Below are positions 1 to 7,007 of a stretch of 24,305 nt of DNA, piece by piece; position 1 is the first letter of the stretch; the number at the start of each line of letters is the position of its first letter. The notes under the pieces are model-generated. The model was not told the DNA's origin. It searched no databases and worked only from the letters and a program-made list of their open reading frames with translations. The translations under genes were made by a program, and so were the position numbers. Source of the stretch: CAVXEH01 sp963805305 (GTDB lineage: Bacteria; Chloroflexota; Limnocylindria; QHBO01); NCBI GenBank assembly GCA_963805305.1, contig CAWDTM010000006.1:1-24305 (forward strand), written 5' to 3'.

Positions 1-1311
1 CGTCCCACTCCTCGGTCTTGGCCTCGACGAAGCGCTCGAAAATGTGCTCGCCCAGGGCCTCGCGGATCACCTTGTCCGCCTTGAGCTCCGCGATGGCGTC
101 CTTGAGCGTGCCGGGGAGCTGCTTGATCTTGCGGCTCTCCAGCTTCGCCGGGATCGAGGTGGTACAGGTTCTCCTCGACCGGCGCCGGCGGCTCCAGCTT
201 GCGCTCGATCCCGTCCAGGCCGGCTGCCAGCATCGCCGCGAAGGCGAGGTACGGGTTGGAGGAGGGGTCGGGGCAGCGCAGCTCGATGCGCGTCGAGTCC
301 AGCTGGCCCTTGCTGATCTGCGGGATCCGAATCAGCGCCGAGCGGTTGATGCGCGCCCAGCCGATGTAGACCGGCGCCTCGTAGCCGGGGACCAGGCGCT
401 TGTAGCTGTTCACCAGCGGAGCAAGGATGGCGATCATCCCCCGGGCGTGCTCCAGGGTGCCGGCGATATAGTGCCTGGCCGTATCCGAAAGACCGTACGG
501 ATCCTTTGGATCGGAGAAGGCGTTCTTGCCCTTCTTGTCGTCCCAGAGGCTCTGGTGGGTGTGCATCCCCGAGCCGTTGATCCCGAAGATCGGCTTGGGC
601 ATGAACGTGGCATGGAGGCCATGGAGGGCGGCGACGGCCTTCAGCGTGGTCTTGAACGTCACGGCGTTGTCCGCGGTGCGGAGCGCATTCGCGTACTTGA
701 AGTCGATCTCGTGCTGGCCGGAGGCGACCTCGTGGTGCGCAGTCTCGACCTCGATCCCGATCTCCTCGAGGTCGTTCATCATCTCCTTGCGGACCTCGGT
801 GCCCAGGTCCTCGGAGAGATCGAAGTACCCGGCCGCGTCGTGCGGGTCCAGCGCCACGCATCCCGTTCTGCCGGCGAAGCAGGAAGAACTCGAGCTCCGG
901 CCCGGTGTTGAAGGTGAATCCGAGCTTCTTCGCCCGCTCCATCTGGCGGCGCAGGACCCATCGCGGATCACCCGGGAACGGATCGCCGCCCGGGGTGTAG
1001 ACGTCGCAGATCACGCGCGCCGCACCGGTCTCCAGCTTCGTTCCGTCGGGAGCGATGCCCTGCTCCCAGGGGATGGGCGAGAAGGTCGACAGGTCGGGGA
1101 CGAGGAACATGTCGGACTCCGCGATGCGCGCGAAGCCCTCGATGCTCGACCCGTCGAACCACTTGCCGTGCTCGACCGCCTCGGTGAGCTGGTGCATGGG
1201 GATCTGCACGGATTTCACCGCCCCCACGATGTCGGTGAACTGCAGGCTCACGAATCGGAGGTTCTTCTCCTCCGCGAGCTTGAGGACGGCGGTGAGCTCC
1301 TTGCTTGCCAT
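1..1311 (-). CDS. glnA: Glutamine synthetase, GSI-alpha type (3' end cut off, two apparent frameshifts)
   Basis: Makes L-glutamine from glutamate, ammonia and ATP in the cytoplasm, as a dodecamer. Residues 1-150 read in one frame and carry DGSSIEGF (53-60), Arg62 in the context FARIAESDM and the metal-ligand segment GPELEFF (137-143). In Bacillus GSI-alpha enzymes Arg62 takes part in feedback inhibition. Near 861-864 the frame shifts by one extra base, and the next frame continues with LDPHDAAGYF, the GSGMHTHQSLW segment and the C-terminal ENLYHLDP. A second extra base near 148-152 returns to a frame reading through IREALGEHIFERFVEAKT to the window edge. The family is about 445 residues, so only a few codons are missing. 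The start is ATG 1311, with AGGAG at 1323-1327, a rather long 11-base spacing. Both shifts lie in G/C runs next to a contig end, so sequence error is more likely than a pseudogene. Identity is certain; intactness is not. Confidence 0.93.
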
Positions 1312-1425
1312 GCGTCGATAGGCTCCTGTCAGCTGGTCGAGGATGGGCCGGGTGGCAACCCCCGCAGGCTAGCCGTCCGGCCCGGTCCCGTGGCGCTGCG
1401 CGGGCTCCCCCGAGGTGACGAGTCG

Positions 1426-1442
1426 TTGTGCACTCTGCACAA
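1426..1442. promoter_or_regulatory. 17-bp palindrome upstream of glnA, candidate operator
   Basis: The sequence TTGTGCACTCTGCACAA is a perfect inverted repeat with 7-base arms and a 3-base centre. The symmetry extends outward to GTCG/CGAC with one unpaired base. It lies in the 142-bp gap between the pucR-like stop (1454) and the glnA start (1311), about 115-131 bases upstream of the glnA ATG. The adjacent gene encodes a PucR-type helix-turn-helix regulator, so an operator for that protein controlling glnA is the natural reading. That link is inference. I see no convincing -35 element; TAGCCT at 1366-1371 (minus strand) is a weak -10 candidate. Confidence 0.6.
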
Positions 1443-1453
1443 TCGACGACGCA

Positions 1454-2510
1454 TCATCGCCCCGCGCCATCGGCCTCCCGCAGGATCCTCAGCGCGTCGT
1501 CGGGTCGGCGCGGGTCCAGGCCCAGCTCGAGGGCCGCGCGGTGCAACCGGTACAGGACGGTGTTGCGGTGGACACCGAGCGCTCGCGCCGCCGGCGCGAT
1601 CCGCCCGTTGGCACGCGCCACGGCCAGCAGGGTCTCGTGCTGGACGCCGCCGTCCTGATTGCCGCGGTCGCTCCCGTGCGGGCCGGCCCTGGAGACGGTC
1701 CGCCAATGGCGTCGGCCCATCCGTCCCGGAAGCCGGCCTGCGGTCGACGGCAGGCCGGGCGAGCAGCGCCCGAAGGGTCGTGGTCACGGCCTCCGCGGCG
1801 AACCCGTCGATGCGCGCGAACGGCAGGTCGTCGAAGAGCCAGATCGAGGCTCCGTGGCGGATGCGACGCTCGAGGAGGTGCAGCCCGTCCCGGCTCTGAC
1901 GCGCGCCCGACCGGCCCGGGGAGCCCGCTAGAACCCGAGCGTGCAGCGCGGCGAAGCGTGCCGCCAGCGCACGACCCGCGGGGCGCGGGTGCAGGGTGCG
2001 CAGCTCGCCGTCGACCGAGACCGCCACCCCCCGGCGCAGGTGGCCCGCGAGCAACCCCGCCGGGGTGGCGAGCGTCGGATCGGCCAGGGCGCCCTCCGCC
2101 GCGGCCAGCCGAAGCTCGGCCGCAACGCGCTGGAGCTCGCGGTCGGGCTGGTCGAGGTAGGCGCCGGCCGCATCGGCGAACCCGGCGTGGGATCGAGCGC
2201 TCCCGATGATGGGCATGGCGCTGCCCGCCGGTTCAACCTGGGCGTCGTCCATCCCGGCACCCGCGAGCGCGAGCGCCGCGGGCCCCAGCCCGGCCTCTCG
2301 AAGGACCGCGACCAGCGCGTCGAGCGCCGGCCCGGGGAGGAGCGACCGGTCCATCACCAGGAGCTGTCCCTCGGCCGATTCCGGAAGGTGAGGCGGAAGG
2401 GCCCGCGTTCGCGCCACCCCGCGCACTGCGCCGCGCAGGCGATCCGGGGACCCGGACAGGAGCCGCGCACCGGGGTCGACGGCACGCCACAGGTCGATGA
2501 CGCTGGTCAT
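1454..2510 (-). CDS. PucR-type transcriptional regulator (frameshifted near 1650-1760)
   Basis: A DNA-binding regulator of the PucR/CdaR class. The first ~250 residues read from ATG 2510 and resemble the N-terminal PucR region and the degenerate GGDEF-like middle region of the family (VRGVARTRALPPHLPE, GQLLVMDRSLLPGPALDALV). The C-terminal helix-turn-helix lies in another frame, from about 1655 down to the TGA at 1454: HETLLAVARANGRIAPAARALGVHRNTVLYRL, with the diagnostic G-VHRNT-YRL signature. One extra base somewhere in 1650-1760 would join the two parts; the exact point cannot be fixed by eye. The gene sits 19 bases behind the PLP enzyme and directly before glnA, all on the minus strand, so control of nitrogen or glutamine metabolism is a reasonable inference. 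The ligand is unknown. Confidence 0.8.
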
Positions 2511-2529
2511 CGCCCGACCACGGCCGGCC

Positions 2530-3702
2530 TCAGGCGGCAGCGGCCGCCAGGTCCTCGATGAGGTCCTCGGCGTCCTCGAGCCCCACGGAGACGCGGACGA
2601 GCCCGGGGGTCAGCCCCGCGGCGGCCAGGTCGGCCTCGCTGAGCTGTCGATGGGAGGACGACGCCGGGTGCGAGCAGAGCGTCTCCGCGCTCCCCAGGCT
2701 GGTGGCGTGGACCGCGACGCGCAGCCGGTCCAGGAACCGCTCCCCCGCAGCACGGCCGCCGGCCAGGTCGATCGCCAGCATGCCGCCGGCCATCCCCCCG
2801 CGCAGCTCGGCCACCGCGGTCCGGTGCTGCGGATGCGAGTCGAGCCCCGGATACAGGACCCGCGCAACGCCCGGGTGGCCCTCGAGCGCCGCCGCGATGG
2901 CGAGCGCGGTCTTCGAGTGGCGCTCCATGCGGACGGCCAGGGTCTTGAGACCGCGGAGGGCGAGGAAGGCCTCGAGCGGCTGCGCGTTGCCGCCGGCGCT
3001 GAGCACCACGTGCCGCGCGGCGGCGAGCGGCCCGCCAGCGCCGATAACCGCACCGGCAACGAGGTCTGAGTGACCTCCGACGTATTTCGTGAGCGAATGC
3101 ACGACGAGGTCGGCGCCCAGGGCCAGCGGCGTGCAGAGGTACGGCGAGGCGAAGGTGTTGTCGACGACGAGGCGCGCGCCGGCCCCGTGCGCGATCCCGG
3201 CCAGGGCCTGCAGGTCGGCGACGTCGGTGGTCGGGTTGGCGATCGTCTCTGCCCAGACGACCCGGGTGCGCTCGCTCATCGCGGAGCGGACCGCCTCCGC
3301 ATCGGTCAGGGGCACGAACCGCGACGTGACGCCGAATCGCGCGAAGAGCCCTGTCAGGATCGCGTACGTCCCGCCGTAGAGCGCCCTGCCCGCGACCACT
3401 TCGTCGCCGGGCTGCAGCATCGCGGCCAGCGTGGCGTGGATCGCCGCCATCCCCGACGCGGTGACGACCGAAGCCTCCCCGCCCTCGAGCGCGGCGAGCG
3501 CCTCCTCGAGCGCGGCGTGCGTCGGGTTCGAGTAGCGGGTATAGGAGTGCCCGGGAACCCGGAACTCGAGGAGATCGGCGAGCTCCTCCGCACTGGAGAC
3601 CTCGAACGTGCTCGTCTGGTAGATGGGCACGTTGATCGGTGGCTGGGGTGCGGCCGGCACCCGGCTGGCCGCACGGATCGCTCGGGTTGCGAAGCCTGGC
3701 AT
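2530..3702 (-). CDS. Cys/Met-metabolism PLP enzyme (cystathionine gamma-synthase/lyase family)
   Basis: A 390-residue fold-type I PLP enzyme of trans-sulfuration, acting in the cytoplasm. Visible motifs are PIYQTSTF (26-33), YTRYSNPT (54-61), SGMAAIHATL (83-92), DNTFASPYL (181-189) and the PLP lysine Lys206 in SLTKYVGGHSD, followed by RGLKTLAVRMERH. Length and motifs match the family end to end. The sequence does not separate cystathionine gamma-synthase, cystathionine gamma-lyase, methionine gamma-lyase and O-acetylhomoserine sulfhydrylase, so no symbol is given. The start is ATG 3702. A -10-like TAGACT ends 8 bases before it, leaving no room for a ribosome binding site, so the mRNA may be leaderless. 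It appears to lead the metabolic operon continuing into the pucR-like gene. Confidence 0.92.
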   Translation of the reverse strand: MPGFATRAIRAASRVPAAPQPPINVPIYQTSTFEVSSAEELADLLEFRVPGHSYTRYSNPTHAALEEALAALEGGEASVVTASGMAAIHATLAAMLQPGDEVVAGRALYGGTYAILTGLFARFGVTSRFVPLTDAEAVRSAMSERTRVVWAETIANPTTDVADLQALAGIAHGAGARLVVDNTFASPYLCTPLALGADLVVHSLTKYVGGHSDLVAGAVIGAGGPLAAARHVVLSAGGNAQPLEAFLALRGLKTLAVRMERHSKTALAIAAALEGHPGVARVLYPGLDSHPQHRTAVAELRGGMAGGMLAIDLAGGRAAGERFLDRLRVAVHATSLGSAETLCSHPASSSHRQLSEADLAAAGLTPGLVRVSVGLEDAEDLIEDLAAAAA

Positions 3703-3710
3703 CGCCGGCG

Positions 3711-3716
3711 AGTCTA
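3711..3716 (-). promoter_or_regulatory. -10 element of the PLP enzyme gene, probable leaderless promoter
   Basis: On the minus strand TAGACT is followed by 8 bases and then the ATG at 3702. Normal -10 to start-site spacing puts transcription initiation at or next to the ATG. No recognisable -35 box is seen; a GC hairpin occupies that position. Confidence 0.5.
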
Positions 3717-3726
3717 CCAGCCCCCG

Positions 3727-3744
3727 CGCGGGCCTCGGCCCGCG
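3727..3744 (-). terminator. GC-rich hairpin after the first LCP gene
   Basis: CGCGGGC and GCCCGCG can pair around a CTCG/CGAG tetraloop. The hairpin begins about 5 bases past the TAG stop (3750-3752) of the upstream LCP gene. There is no U tract, so it is an atypical intrinsic terminator at best, or an mRNA 3'-end stabiliser. Confidence 0.45.
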
Positions 3745-3749
3745 GCAGC

Positions 3750-5108
3750 CTACGGCGTCGGGGAGGCCGATGGGGTGGGGGACGCGCCCGCGTCGACGCC
3801 CATGAGACGCTGACCGAGGGCCAGGATCGCCGGGAAGTCCGGCACCAGGATGTACGCACCGCCCGGTCCGGTCGCCGAGTGCACGAGGGGTGGCTTGATC
3901 ACCGCCTGCCCGATGTTCGAAAGATCGGCATCCTGGACCACCTGTGCGAGGTCCGGGATCTCGGTGGAGGGGATGTCCGTCGAGATCGTGTTCTTCACCG
4001 CGTCGAGGAGACCCGGGAGGGCGGTCAGCAGGTTCCCGGCGGTGAGCTTCGCGCGGATCGCCGTCAGCACCTGCTGCTGGCGCGCCGCCCTCGTGAAGTC
4101 GCTGTCGCCAGCCCCCTTGCGTGACCGCACGTAGGCCAGGGCCGTGAGGCCGTTCATGTGGTGGAGGCCGGGTTGGAGGTAGAAGCCTCGCCTCGGCCAG
4201 CCATCATCGGTATAGGTTGGATCGTTGATTGCCCGCGTGACGCGGATATCCACGCCACCAATGGCGTCGACCGCCTGGCGGAACCCGGGCAGGTTGATGG
4301 CGGCGAAGTAGTCGATGTGGATCCCCAGCAGCTCGCCGATCGTGGCCTTCAGGGTTCCGACGCCACCCAGCGGGTACTGGCTTGGGTGCGTGGTCGCGAT
4401 GATGAGCAGTGAGTTCAGCTTTGCGTTGTAGATCCGCCCGTCCGGCAGGCGAGCCCCGTACAGGTCTCGGGGCACCGAGATCATCGCCGACTGGCCTGTG
4501 CGGCGATCAAGGCTGACCACGATCATCGTGTCGGTCAGGTGCTCGCCGCGGCCGGGCTTCCAGTCGATGCCCACGAGCAGCACGTTGATTCGTTCGTCGG
4601 GTTGGGCGGCTGCACCGCTCGGGCTCGGTATGTCGATGGGGAACCCGAACGAGTCGTGCATGTCGGCGCTCCCGCCGGTCCCTCCCCGCGCCACGGCCTG
4701 CAGCGTGTCGATGGCCTTGATCACGTAGAAGCCGGGAAGAAGGTGCATCGCCAGGGTGAGCACGACGAGGATCGTGGTCGCGTAGGTCGTCCACCGGCGC
4801 CATCCGGGAAGCTCTCGGGTCAGGTGCGCCTGGAGGATGGCCACCAGTCGCCAACCGAGGAGAGCGACATCCAGCACGACGACGGCGATGAGGAAGCGAA
4901 CATCGAGCAGGTTGGCCAGGAGCGTTCCGCCGGCCAGGCTGATGGCCGCGATGACCAGCAGGCCGAGCACCATGATGGGCATGGCCAGGATCCACGCCAC
5001 CCACCGCTCGCCGTTGTAGGCCTGGCCCAGCCCGGGGAAGCAGAACGAGAGCAGCGCGGCGAGTGAGGCGCGGGCGTCTGCACGGGCTGCTGGCCGCCGG
5101 TCATTCAC
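3750..5108 (-). CDS. LytR-CpsA-Psr (LCP) family protein with N-terminal multi-membrane module (paralogue 1)
   Basis: LCP enzymes transfer lipid-linked glycopolymers onto peptidoglycan outside the membrane. In this 452-residue protein, residues 14-31 hold the motif ALLSFCFPGLGQAYNGE, followed by hydrophobic segments at about 38-60 and 70-92, and a further one at 110-130. The LCP domain spans about 173-385: NVLLVGIDW (175-183), the DTMIVVSLDRRTG segment (193-205), SVPRDLY (211-217), AINLPGF (270-276), DAIGGVDI (281-288) and YVRSRKG-(DFTRAARQQQ) (326-346). The Arg/Asp residues that bind pyrophosphate in characterised LCP proteins are present. The tail ends in Ser/Pro/Thr repeats. GTG 5108 is the start; AGGAGAGG lies 11 bases upstream. 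It is a clear paralogue of the plus-strand LCP gene at 7008. Its polymer substrate is unknown. Confidence 0.9.
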   Translation of the reverse strand: MNDRRPAARADARASLAALLSFCFPGLGQAYNGERWVAWILAMPIMVLGLLVIAAISLAGGTLLANLLDVRFLIAVVVLDVALLGWRLVAILQAHLTRELPGWRRWTTYATTILVVLTLAMHLLPGFYVIKAIDTLQAVARGGTGGSADMHDSFGFPIDIPSPSGAAAQPDERINVLLVGIDWKPGRGEHLTDTMIVVSLDRRTGQSAMISVPRDLYGARLPDGRIYNAKLNSLLIIATTHPSQYPLGGVGTLKATIGELLGIHIDYFAAINLPGFRQAVDAIGGVDIRVTRAINDPTYTDDGWPRRGFYLQPGLHHMNGLTALAYVRSRKGAGDSDFTRAARQQQVLTAIRAKLTAGNLLTALPGLLDAVKNTISTDIPSTEIPDLAQVVQDADLSNIGQAVIKPPLVHSATGPGGAYILVPDFPAILALGQRLMGVDAGASPTPSASPTP

Positions 5109-5174
5109 GGGACGTGGTGCCTCTCCTGCGCGGCCGCGAACGCACAGGGCTCAGTCCGGCGCCGCGCGTGCGGG

Positions 5175-5180
5175 AGTATA
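5175..5180 (-). promoter_or_regulatory. -10 element of LCP paralogue 1
   Basis: Minus-strand TATACT followed by CC, the same TATACTCC string found upstream of the second LCP gene. It would give a 5' leader of about 60 bases to the GTG at 5108. No clear -35 box is visible. Confidence 0.5.
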
Positions 5181-5187
5181 GCGAACC

Positions 5188-5210
5188 CTGCCCGCGTTGC
5201 CCCGCGGCAG
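5188..5210 (-). terminator. GC-rich hairpin after the diguanylate cyclase gene
   Basis: CTGCCCGCG (5188-5196) and CGCGGCAG (5203-5210) pair with one bulged base. The stem starts 2 bases past the TGA stop at 5213-5215, with no U tract. It lies directly upstream of the -10 element of LCP paralogue 1. Confidence 0.45.
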
Positions 5211-5212
5211 CC

Positions 5213-6811
5213 TCAGTCGGGGCGCCGCGAGGAGCGGGTCGTCCCGGGAGGCGAGAGGAAGGCGTCCATCGCGGCCCTGATCTGGTGATCGGGGTCGAAC
5301 GACCGCGAGGCGACGGCGATCCGACGGCGCACCTCGCCGGCATCCGGCTCCTCGTCGCCGCCGGACTCCACGAGCATCGTCCCCACCTGCGGTGCCTCCG
5401 GCTCCGGGACCGCCACCCAGCGTTCCGCAACCTCGAGCACCGGGGCGGGGGTCGCGGCGTGGACCGATGCGGATGGCCGCGGTTCGACCGCATCCCAGGA
5501 ACGAGGGCGCGCATCGGCGGCGACGGGTGGCGCCTGCGCAGGGCCGGCCGGGGGCAGGTCTGCCGGAGCAGGCTGATCCTCGGGCGGCCGGTAGCCGAGC
5601 ACCGGCGGCAGCCGCAGCGGCCTCGGGAACCCGCTGATCTGGTTCTTTCCCAGGGCCTTCGCGTTGTACATGGCCCGATCCGCCGACCGCACCAGCTCAT
5701 CGGCCGTCCCGCCGTCCTCGGGATGCGAGACGAGCCCGATGCTCACGCTGGTCGAGACGCCCTCGCCCTCGAGCCGCAGCCCGAGCTCCTCGGCATCGGC
5801 CCTGATCTTCTCGGCCACCACGAAGGCACCGGCGTAATCGGTCTCCGGCAGCAGCACCAGGAACTCGTCGCCGCCGTAGCGATACGCGGAGTCGACGTTG
5901 CGAATGTCCTCGCGGATCACGCGGCCGAGCGCCCGCAGGACCTCGTCACCCCGCTGGTGGCCAAGGCCGTCGTTGACCGCCTTGAGCCCGTCGAGATCCA
6001 TCATCAGCAGGGAGAAGCCCCGCTCGCTGCGACGGGTTCGCCGAACCTCCTGCTCGAGCGTCTCGTAGATCTGGCTCCGGTTGAGGAGGCCGGTCAGGGG
6101 GTCGATCCGCGACAGCCGGCTCAGCATCGCCCGGATCCGCCGCTCGTTCCAGGCGAAGACGGCTGCGACGAAGACGAGGAGCCAGAGCGCGGCGAGTGCG
6201 AGCCCCGCCGAGAGCAGGTTGGCATCGCTGAGCCGATTCGCGCCGGGATCGAGCGCGACCACCCCCAGGTACACGCCGGACCCCAGGGTGGCCGCACCCA
6301 CGGCGCTCCATCCACTCCCGCCCAGGGCGATCGCCACCGCCACCAGGTCCAGCGTGAAGGCGTACGGGGACGAGCCGTACCCCGTCAGGAGCAGGAGGCT
6401 CCCCACCAGCGCGAAGGCAATGAGCACCTCGAGCCAGTTCGTGAGTGCGGTCCGCCAGCCAAGCGGCAGCAGCTCATGGAGGACGACGACGGCGACCACC
6501 GCGATGCCGCCAACCGCGAAGATTGGCGTCTGGTTCTCGCGAAAGGTCCCGGAGAGCCCGACCCCCACGAGCACGGCCGCGACGGTCACCCACCACAGGA
6601 TCCGCACCGCTCCGCCGGCGGACGGCCCCACCCCGAGCATCCCCGCCTCTCCGAGTTCCACGTCCATCCCGTACTTGCCGCTCGCCGCTCCGGACTCTGC
6701 TTCGGCGGCTCCTTGGCGGCCACGCTCCCGCATGGCGGCAAGCGCCCCCCCGAGCAGGAGCAGGCCGCCAACGATGGCAGTGACGAGGACGAAGATGAGG
6801 TCAGTCGGCAC
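5213..6811 (-). CDS. Membrane-bound diguanylate cyclase (GGDEF) with I-site and long C-terminal tail
   Basis: Synthesises cyclic di-GMP from two GTP. One hydrophobic segment at 5-27 is followed by a linker and about five more between 70 and 222 (72-88, 96-112, 128-144, 152-187, 200-222), a membrane sensor module I cannot assign to a named family. The GGDEF domain runs about 231-395: RIDPLTGLLNR (235-245), MDLDGLKAVND (271-281), intact RYGGDEF (311-317) and SIGLVSHPEDG (357-367). An RxxD motif (RNVD, 304-307) lies exactly five residues before GGDEF, the spacing of the product-inhibition I-site. About 135 residues of Pro/Ala-rich tail follow. GTG 6811 is the start. No EAL or receiver domain is present. 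It lies between two LCP genes and is divergent from the second. Confidence 0.92.
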   Translation of the reverse strand: MPTDLIFVLVTAIVGGLLLLGGALAAMRERGRQGAAEAESGAASGKYGMDVELGEAGMLGVGPSAGGAVRILWWVTVAAVLVGVGLSGTFRENQTPIFAVGGIAVVAVVVLHELLPLGWRTALTNWLEVLIAFALVGSLLLLTGYGSSPYAFTLDLVAVAIALGGSGWSAVGAATLGSGVYLGVVALDPGANRLSDANLLSAGLALAALWLLVFVAAVFAWNERRIRAMLSRLSRIDPLTGLLNRSQIYETLEQEVRRTRRSERGFSLLMMDLDGLKAVNDGLGHQRGDEVLRALGRVIREDIRNVDSAYRYGGDEFLVLLPETDYAGAFVVAEKIRADAEELGLRLEGEGVSTSVSIGLVSHPEDGGTADELVRSADRAMYNAKALGKNQISGFPRPLRLPPVLGYRPPEDQPAPADLPPAGPAQAPPVAADARPRSWDAVEPRPSASVHAATPAPVLEVAERWVAVPEPEAPQVGTMLVESGGDEEPDAGEVRRRIAVASRSFDPDHQIRAAMDAFLSPPGTTRSSRRPD

Positions 6812-6878
6812 GGGTCGTTCGAGGGCACCTCATCCGGGCGCAGGAGCCCGGTTTCAGGCGGTTTGGGTCAGCCCGCGT

Positions 6879-6884
6879 AGTCTA
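6879..6884 (-). promoter_or_regulatory. -10 candidate of the diguanylate cyclase gene
   Basis: Minus-strand TAGACT, identical to the hexamer before the PLP enzyme gene. A TTGCGC 18 bases upstream (6903-6908) is a weak -35. The leader would be about 60 bases. The divergent 196-bp intergenic region (6812-7007) holds this site and the LCP2 promoter. Confidence 0.4.
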
Positions 6885-6963
6885 GGGTGCCGTCGCGGCA
6901 TGGCGCAAAGGTACTAACCCAACCGTACCGCCTTTGCTGGCGCATCTGTGCACCACTTCTCTC

Positions 6964-6979
6964 GGCGGTATACTCCGCC
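6964..6979. promoter_or_regulatory. LCP2 operon promoter: -10 TATACT inside a perfect GGCGG/CCGCC inverted repeat
   Basis: The sequence GGCGGTATACTCCGCC places a consensus-like -10 hexamer (6969-6974) as the centre of a palindrome with 5-base arms. The ATG at 7008 follows, with AGGAG at 7000-7004. A repressor site overlapping the -10, or chance in GC-rich DNA, could both explain it. Confidence 0.5.
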
Positions 6980-7007
6980 AGCCCTCCCGTCCTGTGCACA
7001 GGAGCCA

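Noticed and set aside
1680..1750. A third-frame FRDGWADAIG segment in the pucR region, suggesting two frameshifts
   Set aside because: The stretch is short and one extra base is enough to link the N-terminal part to the HTH; the exact site cannot be fixed by eye.
3703..3749. A SAM or other riboswitch upstream of the sulfur-metabolism PLP enzyme
   Set aside because: The promoter seems to start transcription at the ATG, and only 47 bases separate the genes, mostly one GC hairpin.
5063..6880. A 605-codon open frame on the plus strand
   Set aside because: It is antisense to the GGDEF gene and compositionally biased (Arg, Pro, His, Gln); no motif was found.
6948..7007. An upstream ATG at 6948 as the start of LCP paralogue 2
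   Set aside because: It lies before the TATACT promoter element and would add 20 residues unlike the paralogue; ATG 7008 has AGGAG just upstream.
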